13,161 bases of DNA, taken from NCBI GenBank assembly GCA_016871655.1, contig VHCR01000018.1, forward strand, positions 1 to 13,161. Reading direction: 5' to 3'. The translations under genes were made by a program, and so were the position numbers. The notes beneath the pieces were generated by a model that was not told the origin of the DNA, made no database searches, and worked only from the letters and a program-made list of their open reading frames with translations. The first letter of the stretch is position 1, and each line of letters begins with the position of its first letter. Shown one piece after another: positions 1 to 7,251 of this stretch. Source of the stretch: Verrucomicrobiota bacterium. Lineage in GTDB: Bacteria; Verrucomicrobiota; Verrucomicrobiia; Chthoniobacterales; UBA6821.

Positions 1-422
1 TTCCCAATGCGTACGGTTTTTATTGGCATGCCGATCAAACCGTCTACCGCGTTGATTCTACCAGCAACAAAGGTCTTGTGCTTTGGAGCGCCTACACTTT
101 TTCTCCTCAACAAAATATTTCGAAAGTACCCTTCCAAGCTGAGGGAGGAGCTATTTACACAGGACTCCTCCCAGACCGTGCTAACGATCAAACGATCCTA
201 GGTTTTATTTATGGAAATTTCAGCTCGTCCTACGCTGGAACGCAGGTTGCAGCTGGCAATGGAAGTCTGAACTACGAATTGGTTTACGAAGCCGGCTATC
301 GCATTAACTTCACGAAGTACGCCTACTTCCAACCCGATTTACAATGGATCATCAACCCGGGCGGCTTCGGAAGCACGCCAAATGCTCTTGTGATCGGTGC
401 GCAGACGGGCGTGATTTTTTAA
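1..422 (+). CDS. OprB-family carbohydrate-selective porin, C-terminal part (5' end outside window)
   Basis: The frame is open from base 3 to TAA at 420-422, giving 139 residues of a protein that starts before the window. It looks like the last strands of an outer-membrane beta-barrel: alternating aromatic and hydrophobic residues (GFYWHADQTVYRV, LGFIYGNFSS, YELVYEAGYRINF) and an end typical of OprB porins. That end reads YFQPDLQWIINPGG, then ALVIGAQTGVIF with a terminal Phe, the usual signal for BAM-dependent barrel insertion. Family members let sugars or other small solutes diffuse across the outer membrane; the substrate cannot be told from this fragment. It is transcribed away from the adjacent minus-strand block, and a hairpin overlaps its stop codon. 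The family call rests on the C-terminal motif and the strand pattern. The N-terminal part, possibly with an SLH-type domain, is not visible. Confidence 0.85.
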   Translation, partial: PNAYGFYWHADQTVYRVDSTSNKGLVLWSAYTFSPQQNISKVPFQAEGGAIYTGLLPDRANDQTILGFIYGNFSSSYAGTQVAAGNGSLNYELVYEAGYRINFTKYAYFQPDLQWIINPGGFGSTPNALVIGAQTGVIF

Positions 423-443
423 TATCGCGAAGCGATATTAAAA
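417..443 (+). terminator. Perfect 12-bp hairpin with GAA loop at porin stop codon
   Basis: The arm TTTTAATATCGC (417-428) pairs perfectly with GCGATATTAAAA (432-443) around a GAA triloop. The stop codon of the porin gene lies inside the left arm. GCGAAGC is known as an unusually stable mini-hairpin. No T-run follows the stem, so it is not a textbook rho-independent terminator; it may act as a 3'-end stabiliser or as a terminator with the T-rich stretch inside the stem. Confidence 0.5.
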
Positions 444-626
444 GATGCCAGGTTGTAGGAAAAGTTAGTTGAAGAAAAATATAGTGTATTAAATTGATGC
501 AGTACAAGGAGCGAGAAGCAGAGCTGAGGAGTGTATAAGTAATACTCGACGAAGGCGAGCATCACAGCGACGCAGTAATGCGCGATTTTAGCTTTTTCAA
601 GACACCCTCTAAAACGAACGGATTGC
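444..626. other. Intergenic region between convergent porin and AsmA-like genes
   Basis: About 180 bp between the porin hairpin and the heptamer array at the end of the AsmA-like gene. I see no convincing ORF, tRNA or ncRNA. The central part (about 500-600) mixes GCGA-rich words with a GATTTTAGCTTTTTCAAGACACCC string and looks like non-coding interspersed sequence, but no second copy occurs in this window. Confidence 0.4.
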
Positions 627-661
627 CCTACAGCCTACCACCTATAACCTACAACCTATTT
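627..661. repeat. Heptamer tandem array (five CCTACAG-like units)
   Basis: Five consecutive 7-bp units, CCTACAG, CCTACCA, CCTATAA, CCTACAA and CCTATTT, fill 627-661. The TAG stop of the minus-strand AsmA-like gene (656-658) lies in the last unit. The unit, rotated, is CTACAGC, one base from the CTACAGG unit of the array upstream of priA (5216-5243). This resembles the short tandemly repeated repetitive (STRR) heptamers known from cyanobacteria and other bacteria. Confidence 0.7.
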
Positions 662-3040
662 CGTTGCCGGCGGCAATGGAATATACTTTGCTCTCCAAAC
701 AGGATGTTTTGCAGAGCCATCGGAAATATATTCAAAAAGTTTGCTGACGGGAAAAAAGATAATCCCGGGAATTCCACGGACATTGAGTCGGACGCTCATG
801 TTCATCCGATCTTCCAAATAAAAAATATCACCGGCTCCAATCATCGTGAAGGCGGCGCTGTGAATAGAAAGGTTTTTCGTGTTGATAACGCCCTTCTCGA
901 CCGTGAAGTCAGCTGTAGCCTGGTTCGCAGCCTGATAGCCTAAGCCCGGAATGACATCGTTCATCAACACCGAAAGCGGTCCAAAAATAGGCATCGAGTA
1001 GACACTTCCATCCTTGATCAGCATCCGCCCATTCCCTTTCATCGCGTAGTCATCGCCAGTGACTGTGGTAAAATGGTAATCGCCGCTCATTTTTCCCTGC
1101 GAAGTATCGTACTCAAAATAAAGTTTGGTCAAACTTTTAAAATCCACGCTATCCAGCGTCACGTCGGCGCCATAACGTCCATCTCCAGGAACAATCGAAA
1201 CGGTCGCCTTGATCGCTGTTCGACCACCAAAGAGCGACGCTTGCGGAATGTCGACGAGGAGTTCTTGCTTCTTGATGAGGATCTCTCCGGCAACCTGCTG
1301 GAATGTGAGATTTTTTTTCAGAAGTGTGTAATCAAGGCCTTGAGGCGCCTTGAGTTGAACTCTGAAATTATTTTTTTGTGGATCTTTCAATCCCAATACT
1401 CCCGTAACATCGGTCACCGGAGGCTCATGAAATCGGTAGTCAAGCAGCGATTGCGCAATGTGGGGATCGATCCACATCATAATCGGAACTGGATCTAAGT
1501 TCGCATGCAACCCAGGAAAACGGACTTCTTGATTTTTGACATCGTAAATGCAACTCCCTTCAGCTTTGGTTTCTCCAATTTTTGTTAAAATATTTTGAAA
1601 CGTAAATGCTCCTTCTTTCAGCTGAAAATCAGCAGAGAGACTATCGATCCAAGCATCACGCATCGAAGATGGCCCGAGTTGTAAGGTGCCAGCTCCTTGC
1701 CAGGAAAAAAAATTTCCTCCGGGCGAAGTCCCTTCAAAAGTAAAATGGAGCGGCTCTTTAAAATTCATAGTCGCGAGCGTTTTTTGTAAACCGCCACGCG
1801 CGGCAGGTTCGAGAAGTTGCGGCACCAGCGTGAGATTGATCCTGGCACGTTGATCCTGCGGAGCTGCCATGAAATCAAGATGCAGCGACCCTGGAGTGCC
1901 AGCGATATCGAGATCTCGCATGAGAAAAGTTCCGTGATTAAAGATCGCCCCCGTCGTCAGATGATCCATCTCCACGCCACGATAAGAAAAAGCTCCCGCT
2001 TGCACATGCACCTCTCCGTGGAATACTGGTGGGGCTGTTTTCCAATCAGCTCCTACGCTCCCTTCCAAATGAGGGGCCTCTTTCCAATGCCAATCATTCG
2101 CTGAAAAATCTTTTTTTAAAGCAAAGCTAGCCACACTCATGACATCTGCAGTTCCAGAAAAGTTCATTGTCGCCTCTTGCTTTTGAAAATCGATATTTCC
2201 CCAACTGTGCAATTCTCCAACACGATCTTCCAGCTTCAGCTGCTGCAGCTTCAAAGTCTGATGTCCATATTCCATATCGGCAGCAATGCTATTGAAAAGC
2301 ATTCCTTCATAGCGACACGATCCACCGCGCAAGCTGATGCGATCCGCACGAAGGCTTTCTAAATGGGTGAGATCGCCGGTAATTTCTATTTCCAAAATAG
2401 GAGGGGCCTCTTCCCAATGGAGTTGCTTTAACGTTTTTTGGATCATCACTATCGTTTGCGCAATTTTTCCAGGACCATCGCTGGGAACCGGATTTGGAGC
2501 AAATGTTTTTGGATTTAAAAAATTTCCGCGCACGCAGACGTGAATTCCACAGAGGTTAAACTGCGCATCATTGACGCTAATTTGTCCTGGAGGCGAAACG
2601 ATCGTCGCCTCCACGTGATCAAGCCTCAATCGTGGCTCTTCAGCTCTCCCGAGAGGAACATCAATGGTGGCATGATGCAATTGAAACGATTCTACTTCAA
2701 TTTTTCCATGAGCGAGAGCCGCCAGCTGCGGCAAAATCGTGACACGATTGGCATGCACGAGAAGACGATGCGTTTCATTTTTTTCCAAGATCCGGAGATC
2801 GGTCGCCTTCAATCCTGATCCCAACGTAAAAGAAAGACGCTCCACTTTTACGTCATAAAATTTTCCTGATAAAGCCTTCTCTACGCTCTGACGAATCCCT
2901 TCTCCGAGCCCGTGAAAATGGACCACAAGCAAAAGCACAGGAATTCCAATGACAATAAAAATGGCTAGCGCCTGAGCCACGCGTGCGACGAGATGCCGCA
3001 AGATGACTTCGAGATGATGGAGCCAAGATTTTTTATTCAT
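656..3040 (-). CDS. AsmA-like envelope protein (AsmA/TamB/YhdP superfamily)
   Basis: A 794-residue protein read from ATG at 3040. A frame reaching a TTG at 3058 exists, but those codons are translated repeat sequence. One N-terminal membrane helix (about residues 22-41, ALAIFIVIGIPVLLLVV after a basic stretch) anchors it in the inner membrane with a large periplasmic part. That part is a long run of beta-strand-rich, weakly repetitive sequence. The last ~120 residues carry the AsmA-like C-terminal region (GNGRMLIKDGSVYSMPIFGP, LGYQAANQATADFTVEKG, GAGDIFYLEDRMNM, ending GIIFFPVSKLFEY). Superfamily members are thought to bridge the envelope and carry phospholipids to the outer membrane; that role here is inference. 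The gene lies 112 bp downstream of priA on the same strand, with a hairpin-forming repeat between them. Its stop codon falls in a heptamer array. No strong Shine-Dalgarno sequence is visible. Confidence 0.75.
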   Translation of the reverse strand: MNKKSWLHHLEVILRHLVARVAQALAIFIVIGIPVLLLVVHFHGLGEGIRQSVEKALSGKFYDVKVERLSFTLGSGLKATDLRILEKNETHRLLVHANRVTILPQLAALAHGKIEVESFQLHHATIDVPLGRAEEPRLRLDHVEATIVSPPGQISVNDAQFNLCGIHVCVRGNFLNPKTFAPNPVPSDGPGKIAQTIVMIQKTLKQLHWEEAPPILEIEITGDLTHLESLRADRISLRGGSCRYEGMLFNSIAADMEYGHQTLKLQQLKLEDRVGELHSWGNIDFQKQEATMNFSGTADVMSVASFALKKDFSANDWHWKEAPHLEGSVGADWKTAPPVFHGEVHVQAGAFSYRGVEMDHLTTGAIFNHGTFLMRDLDIAGTPGSLHLDFMAAPQDQRARINLTLVPQLLEPAARGGLQKTLATMNFKEPLHFTFEGTSPGGNFFSWQGAGTLQLGPSSMRDAWIDSLSADFQLKEGAFTFQNILTKIGETKAEGSCIYDVKNQEVRFPGLHANLDPVPIMMWIDPHIAQSLLDYRFHEPPVTDVTGVLGLKDPQKNNFRVQLKAPQGLDYTLLKKNLTFQQVAGEILIKKQELLVDIPQASLFGGRTAIKATVSIVPGDGRYGADVTLDSVDFKSLTKLYFEYDTSQGKMSGDYHFTTVTGDDYAMKGNGRMLIKDGSVYSMPIFGPLSVLMNDVIPGLGYQAANQATADFTVEKGVINTKNLSIHSAAFTMIGAGDIFYLEDRMNMSVRLNVRGIPGIIFFPVSKLFEYISDGSAKHPVWRAKYIPLPPATK

Positions 3041-3046
3041 GAAAGC

Positions 3047-3145
3047 AATTAACCGCAAAGAAAAATATTTAAACGCAAAGAACGCAAAGAACGCAAAGAA
3101 AGAAAAATAAATTCTTTGCGTTTCTTCCGTTCTTTGCGGTTAATT
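3047..3145. repeat. Inverted array of 9-bp GAACGCAAA units between priA and the AsmA-like gene
   Basis: The outer arms AATTAACCGCAAAGAA (3047-3062) and TTCTTTGCGGTTAATT (3130-3145) are perfect complements. Inside the left arm the 9-bp unit AACGCAAAG recurs three times (about 3072-3098), and AACGCAAAGAA at 3090-3100 is matched by TTCTTTGCGTT at 3112-3122. The element starts 8 bp past the priA stop and ends 6 bp before the start of the AsmA-like gene. It could act as a terminator or attenuator, or be an inert interspersed repeat. The same unit family occurs after glgB (7859-7931). Confidence 0.8.
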
Positions 3146-3152
3146 TCTTTTT

Positions 3153-5207
3153 TTAAAGCAAAGATTGCGGATCAACATCGATGGTAGTAATAACTCCACT
3201 TGGAAAAGAAGTTTTTCGGAGAAGGGATCTAAGAATGCCTCCCATTTTTTTGACGGAGGTTCCTTTCAGTGCAATGTGGAATCGATATTGCCCATGCGCT
3301 CGCTCGAGCGGTGCCGGGACAGCCTCACCAACATCTACTGTTGAGGGCAAGGCCTGCCGTAATTCCTTTCGAAGGGCCGCCGCAGAGAAGGCGACACGTT
3401 CTTGAATTTTGCCACGGAGCTGCACCAAAATCATCCGTTGGAATGGTGGATAGCCGAACTGCTTTCTTAAGACGATTTCTTGTTCAAAAAATCCATGATA
3501 ATCATGATGCCGTGCAAATTGAATCGAAGGGCTCACCGGGGTGTAAGTTTGGATCATCACTTCTCCCTCAACATCTCCTCTCCCTGCGCGTCCTGCAACC
3601 TGGGTTAACAATTGAAACGTTCGCTCCCCAGCTCGAAAGTCAGGCGCTTGCAGGCTCGTATCGGCATTGATGATGCCGACCAAAGTCACATTAGGAAAGT
3701 CGAGGCCCTTAGCAATCATCTGCGTTCCAATAAGAATATCGATCTGCCTACTTCGAAAACGATCCAACGTTTTTTGATAAATCCCTTTTCCTTTCATTGT
3801 ATCAGTGTCCATCCGCGCTAGACGTGCTTCAGGAAACGCTTGCTGAATGGCAGCCTCAACACGCTGAGTCCCCATGCCGCGCTGCAAGAGAACAGGCTCG
3901 CGACACTCGGGACATTGTGTTAGTAATTTTTTAGTCAGACCACAAAGATGGCAGACCAGGCTGTTGCTCGTTCGATGAAACGTCAGTGCCAAACTGCAAT
4001 GCGGACATTCACAAACATATCCACATTGTTGACAAAAAAGAGAACTCGCAAATCCGCGGCGATTGAGAAAAAGAATCGTCTGTTCTGATTTTTCTAACCG
4101 CGCTGCAATGGCCTGCCGAAGAGGAAAAGAGAGAACGCCGTCGGCCTGCTTGCCCCGCGCCTGCAAGCGAAGATCGAGTACGCGCACGAGTGGCATCTTT
4201 TGATGATCAGCACGATGAGGGAGTTCGAGCAGACGATATTTTTTAATTTGAACATTGTGAAAACTCTCAATCGATGGTGTCGCGCTTCCTAAAATGATCG
4301 GACATTTTTCCAAATAAGCCCGCATCACTGCAACATCACGAGCATGATAGCGTGGCGCCTCTTCTTGCTTATAGCTTCCTTCGTGCTCTTCATCGATAAT
4401 AATGAGGCCAAGATTCTGCAACGGTGCAAAAACAGCACTGCGAGCTCCAATCGCAATCCGAGCTTCGCCTCGATGCAACCTCAGCCATTCCTCATGCCGC
4501 TCTCCTTCCGAAAGATGACTGTGCAAAACTGCGATGAGTTTCTTCCCCATGACTCTTTCGAATCGTCCGCGAAAGCGCTCCACTGTTTGTGGCGTGAGGG
4601 CAATCTCCGGAACAAGTACCAAAGCTGATCGGCCAAGCGCCAATGCTTTTTCAATGCACCTCAAATAAACTTCCGTCTTCCCGCTTCCCGTAACCCCATG
4701 CAATAAAAAAGCGAAGGGGTCAGTTCCGGATATTGCATATTTTGGTGCCAGTTCATGATATTTTTGCAATACCTCTCCAATCACGTTGACCACTCGCTCT
4801 TGATCGCTGTTCAACGTTGGCGGCGGTATTGGTAGGATTGTTTCTCCAAAAAAAAGTTCATCCTTCGCTTTTCTTTTTTTCTTAGCCTCACGAATGCTTC
4901 CTGGCAACAAGCTTCGTAGGACCGTATGCAACGGAGTCACGTAATAATCAGCCATCCATTCTGCCAACTTCATCAGTTGCGGAGAAAGCAATGGCGCCTC
5001 TTCCGAGATCAAGATGCGCGAGAGCGCCTTGATGTTGGAGAACTCACTCGAGGCTCGCAATTCCAAGACCGTTCCAAAAACTTCTTGTCGTCGCAACGGC
5101 ACGGCGACACGACTTCCCACCACAACTTTGCCTTGCAACGCTGCTGGAATTTCATAATCGAGTATCGTTCCTTCGGTACGATCAATGAGAATGTGGGCGA
5201 TGGACAT
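3153..5207 (-). CDS. priA: Primosomal protein N' (replication restart helicase PriA)
   Basis: 684 residues, in the normal range for PriA, the 3'-5' DEAH-type helicase that recognises abandoned replication forks and starts primosome reassembly. The N-terminal DNA-binding domain occupies about 1-105. Helicase motifs follow: Walker A GVTGSGKT (171-178), DEEH (272-275), GSATPS (307-312), GTQMIAKGLDFP (494-505) and QVAGRAGRG (536-544). Eight cysteines in four CxxC pairs (392/395, 401/404, 419/422, 432/435) form the two-zinc insert that PriA carries inside its helicase core. Oddity: residues 151-164 (HELAPKYAISGTDP) come from an inserted repeat arm shared with glgB. By my recollection of E. coli PriA, the stretch from LN to the Walker A motif is about 14 residues longer here, exactly the insert length. 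The start ATG at 5207 lies 8 bp from a heptamer array, and no strong ribosome site is seen. The gene is presumably functional, since all motifs are intact. Confidence 0.97.
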   Translation of the reverse strand: MSIAHILIDRTEGTILDYEIPAALQGKVVVGSRVAVPLRRQEVFGTVLELRASSEFSNIKALSRILISEEAPLLSPQLMKLAEWMADYYVTPLHTVLRSLLPGSIREAKKKRKAKDELFFGETILPIPPPTLNSDQERVVNVIGEVLQKYHELAPKYAISGTDPFAFLLHGVTGSGKTEVYLRCIEKALALGRSALVLVPEIALTPQTVERFRGRFERVMGKKLIAVLHSHLSEGERHEEWLRLHRGEARIAIGARSAVFAPLQNLGLIIIDEEHEGSYKQEEAPRYHARDVAVMRAYLEKCPIILGSATPSIESFHNVQIKKYRLLELPHRADHQKMPLVRVLDLRLQARGKQADGVLSFPLRQAIAARLEKSEQTILFLNRRGFASSLFCQQCGYVCECPHCSLALTFHRTSNSLVCHLCGLTKKLLTQCPECREPVLLQRGMGTQRVEAAIQQAFPEARLARMDTDTMKGKGIYQKTLDRFRSRQIDILIGTQMIAKGLDFPNVTLVGIINADTSLQAPDFRAGERTFQLLTQVAGRAGRGDVEGEVMIQTYTPVSPSIQFARHHDYHGFFEQEIVLRKQFGYPPFQRMILVQLRGKIQERVAFSAAALRKELRQALPSTVDVGEAVPAPLERAHGQYRFHIALKGTSVKKMGGILRSLLRKTSFPSGVITTIDVDPQSLL
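4715..4758. repeat. Half-copy of the glgB palindromic element inside priA, in frame
   Basis: These 44 bp match 10014-10057 at 39 of 44 positions, beginning AGGGGTCAGTTCCGGA and containing TGCATATTT. Only one arm plus the first part of the central loop is present; the opposite arm is missing. It lies in the same orientation relative to transcription, and in the same reading frame, as the copy in glgB. It encodes HELAPKYAISGTDP, against NEVAPKYAFSGTDP in GlgB. It ends six residues before the Walker A motif of PriA. Confidence 0.85.
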
Positions 5208-5215
5208 GCGAACCA

Positions 5216-5243
5216 GGCTATAAGCTACAGGCTACAGGCTACA
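5216..5243. repeat. Heptamer tandem array (four GGCTACA-like units) upstream of priA
   Basis: Units GGCTATA, AGCTACA, GGCTACA and GGCTACA run head to tail, followed by GAAAAAA. The array fills most of the 58-bp gap between the priA start (5207) and the stop of the upstream 429-aa gene (5266). Its unit CTACAGG differs by one base from that of the array at 627-661, and both read in the same direction on the + strand. Confidence 0.7.
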
Positions 5244-5265
5244 GAAAAAAACATCCGTTCAACAA

Positions 5266-6555
5266 TCATTCAGGCAATGCTATCGTTCTCTCATGAATGC
5301 CAGAAAAATAATAAAGTTCTCCCACTATTTTATTGCGCATCTCGAGCATTTGTTCTGCATATTTTTTTGAAAACTCCTCTTGAAGCTTTTCCGCCTCGGG
5401 AAGACTACTCATTTTTTCGAGACAAGAATTTTTGTTGCGCCTGAGAAATTCTTTGAGCCAAGTGAGCTCTTCTTCAATGACACTCAGATCTTGTTGCAAC
5501 TCCTCTTCGGTTTTTTCAATGTCCGAAAATCGACCCGGTCGCTCTTCTAACTGTTGTTTTGCTTGGAGCAGTTTTTCCAAATATTGATGCTCATGTTCCA
5601 TTCTGAAAAATTGATCCAATGGACGCTGCATTTGTTGCAGACTCTCTTGTAAAAGTTGTTGTTCCTCCACGGAAAGACTACTCGCTTGAGAAATTACTTC
5701 TTGAGCTGATGCTTTCGCTTTATTTGCTGCCTTAACAATCCAATCTAAACTAATGTACCGGCACTGAACTTTTCTTGAATCATACATACTTTTCATGACT
5801 TCAGCGTGTTGAAAAGCTTTCTCTACAAGCTGGGTTGCCTGATGGAAGAGCATTTCTCTAATCTCCTTCTCATCTCCGTAAAAGGAAATTTCTTCTTCGT
5901 CTATCTTATCCTCAAGGTCGTTGAGTTCCCGTATGCGCTTACAAATTGCTTTGTATTTCAATTTTAATTCTTTTACCTGATCAGAGTCTGAGTCGCTAAA
6001 AAGAGATTTCTGTAATGCTAAAGCAAAATCTGGATCCAAATTTTTATAGAAAAGGACATCCACGGCTTTATAAAAATCAGGTACCAGCTGATCTATTTTT
6101 CCCTTAAGAAAAAAATTTCTTTTTTTGAGTTCTTCAATTACTTGCTGCACTTGTTCCCTCTTTTTTTCCCAATAAAGATCTTCTAAATCAAAATCTGATC
6201 CCTCAGATAAAGATTTTATGTCTCTTAGCCTTTCTACTAATTCACGATTCTTATCAATAAAATCGATGATCTCTAAATCTTCTTTTTTCAGAGCTCTTGC
6301 CGTTACGATGCGATAAGGGAATGTGCTATTTAAGCATGTTGTCGTCTTAATTGGTTGGAATCGGGTTAAATCTACAGTCTCGTGAACTGTTTTAAGAAAA
6401 TCAATCGCCCCTTTAGCCAAAAGCCCCGTTACCCTTGCATACATTGCAGGAGGAAACAATTGAATATCTGCTAAAAATTGTCTCAGCCTTAATTCAAAAA
6501 TAGGAATGACTTTTTGATAAACTTTACTTTTCTCAGAGGAGATTAGAAGATCCAT
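5266..6555 (-). CDS. Unrecognised helical/coiled-coil protein, 429 aa, possibly the 3' part of a split gene
   Basis: I do not recognise a family. The protein is highly charged and predicted to be largely alpha-helical. Likely coiled-coil stretches lie at about residues 100-160, 195-225 and 295-400 (for example VEEQQLLQESLQQMQ, EKLLQAKQQLEE). No membrane segment or signal peptide follows the ATG at 6555, and the gene is AT-richer than priA or glgB. The start is uncertain: the frame upstream is open for 12 codons back to a TGA at 6592-6594, and beyond that TGA the same frame continues into the broken secreted-protein gene. If the TGA is a recent nonsense change, this is the C-terminal three-quarters of a secreted protein of about 594 residues. 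If not, it is a separate cytoplasmic gene with a weak ribosome site. Its position between the pilin gene and priA gives no clear functional hint. Confidence 0.6.
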   Translation of the reverse strand: MDLLISSEKSKVYQKVIPIFELRLRQFLADIQLFPPAMYARVTGLLAKGAIDFLKTVHETVDLTRFQPIKTTTCLNSTFPYRIVTARALKKEDLEIIDFIDKNRELVERLRDIKSLSEGSDFDLEDLYWEKKREQVQQVIEELKKRNFFLKGKIDQLVPDFYKAVDVLFYKNLDPDFALALQKSLFSDSDSDQVKELKLKYKAICKRIRELNDLEDKIDEEEISFYGDEKEIREMLFHQATQLVEKAFQHAEVMKSMYDSRKVQCRYISLDWIVKAANKAKASAQEVISQASSLSVEEQQLLQESLQQMQRPLDQFFRMEHEHQYLEKLLQAKQQLEERPGRFSDIEKTEEELQQDLSVIEEELTWLKEFLRRNKNSCLEKMSSLPEAEKLQEEFSKKYAEQMLEMRNKIVGELYYFSGIHERTIALPE

Positions 6556-6591
6556 TGGACTAACATCATCCAGCTTTTCTTCAAGAAGACT

Positions 6592-7231
6592 TCATTGAGC
6601 TTTTAAAAAATTCGAATAGTTGCGAACGGTTTTATACTGTGCCTTTTCCTCAGAAGAAGGTTTTGAGTCACTGTTATAGCACCTCATCCTCTGCCCTTCA
6701 TCGTTACTAAATTCTCTTATTTCTTCAAGAGCCTGAGCAAAACACACTCTCCTTGTTGCTGGCACCATTCCAGCACTTGCACCTTCCTGCAGAACCTCGC
6801 AAGAAGGCTCTGCTATTCTTTCTTGAACGGCAAGAACTCTATTGCCTCGTAACTCCACTTGACTTTCACTTGTCAATTCTGTCAAGCCCCGCCCATTCTC
6901 TTCAACATTACTTTGCTGCTCCTCTTTGTTTTTACATGTCCCTAGCCCGCAAATTTCATACTGATCCTGCTACGGCTTGCGAAACCCTGATGGATACAGC
7001 GTCAGGCTCGGATTGCTTCTCGGGCGGTATGGAGCCATACAGCCGTCGTCGCAACCCATCGCCTTCCTTGTCTGCATCAGGATTCGCGGCGCCTCGCGAC
7101 GAATCAGTATGAAATTTGCGGGCTAGTTCATCCATCACCATGAGAGGAGAAGTCTTATCCTCTTGCGCGATCGCAATAGAAACAAACAATAATCCAAAAA
7201 TGAAATAATATTTTTTCCTCAAAAAAAACAT
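6592..7231 (-). pseudogene. Secreted-protein gene interrupted by a fold-back element
   Basis: ATG at 7231 opens with a good signal peptide (MFFLRKKYYFIFGLLFVSIA, then IAQ as the likely cleavage site) and continues EDKTSPLMVMDE. At 7126 the fold-back element begins. Translation runs through it for 57 foreign codons and stops at a TGA at 6956-6958, giving a 91-residue product. Beyond the element a different frame is open from 6941 to TGA at 6592-6594 (GTCKNKEEQQSNVEENGRG and onward to YKTVRNYSNFLKAQ). Removing 181 bp, so that one CTAG copy remains, joins the halves as MDE-LG-TCKNKEE in one frame of 152 codons. This frame restoration is the main evidence that the two pieces were one gene. The gene starts 20 bp after the pilin stop and was probably co-transcribed with it. 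The restored protein has no family I recognise; it is hydrophilic and Glu/Ser-rich. A truncated secreted peptide may still be made. Confidence 0.7.
6942..7126. mobile_element. MITE-like fold-back element, 185 bp, with 24-bp perfect terminal inverted repeats
   Basis: The left end, CTAGCCCGCAAATTTCATAC followed by TGAT (6942-6965), is the exact reverse complement of the right end (7103-7126). Interior halves also pair imperfectly (GCGAAACCCTGATG against GCGAATCCTGATG), and the centre is GTATGG-AG-CCATAC (7027-7040), so the whole element can fold into one long hairpin. It is too short for a transposase and has none. CTAG at both outer ends may be a 4-bp target duplication, leaving a core of 6946-7122. 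Its insertion accounts for the disruption of the surrounding gene. These are the features of a non-autonomous element moved in trans by a transposase elsewhere. The parent family cannot be named from the ends alone. Confidence 0.8.
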
Positions 7232-7251
7232 TGTTAGAAAATCAATTTTTC

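Noticed and set aside
578..943. Plus-strand 121-codon open frame
   Set aside because: It lies mostly antisense to the AsmA-like gene, has no protein-like features, and begins in repeat-like intergenic sequence.
3041..3058. TTG start for the AsmA-like gene, 6 codons upstream of ATG 3040
   Set aside because: The extra codons are the edge of the 9-bp repeat element and there is no ribosome site; the ATG at 3040 gives a normal basic, membrane-anchored N-terminus.
3047..3145. CRISPR array
   Set aside because: The units are 9 bp, directly abutting, with no spacers and an inverted arrangement; no cas genes are present.
6592..6594. Selenocysteine or programmed readthrough at TGA
   Set aside because: No downstream stem-loop or family precedent is visible; a plain nonsense change or a genuine gene end is simpler.
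6753..7112. Plus-strand 119-codon open frame across the fold-back element
   Set aside because: It runs antisense to the broken secreted-protein gene, and half of it is translated inverted-repeat sequence.
6942..7126. Integron attC site
   Set aside because: It is imperfectly palindromic, but the ends lack the RYYYAAC/GTTRRRY core sites, it lies inside a gene, and no integrase or cassette array is nearby.
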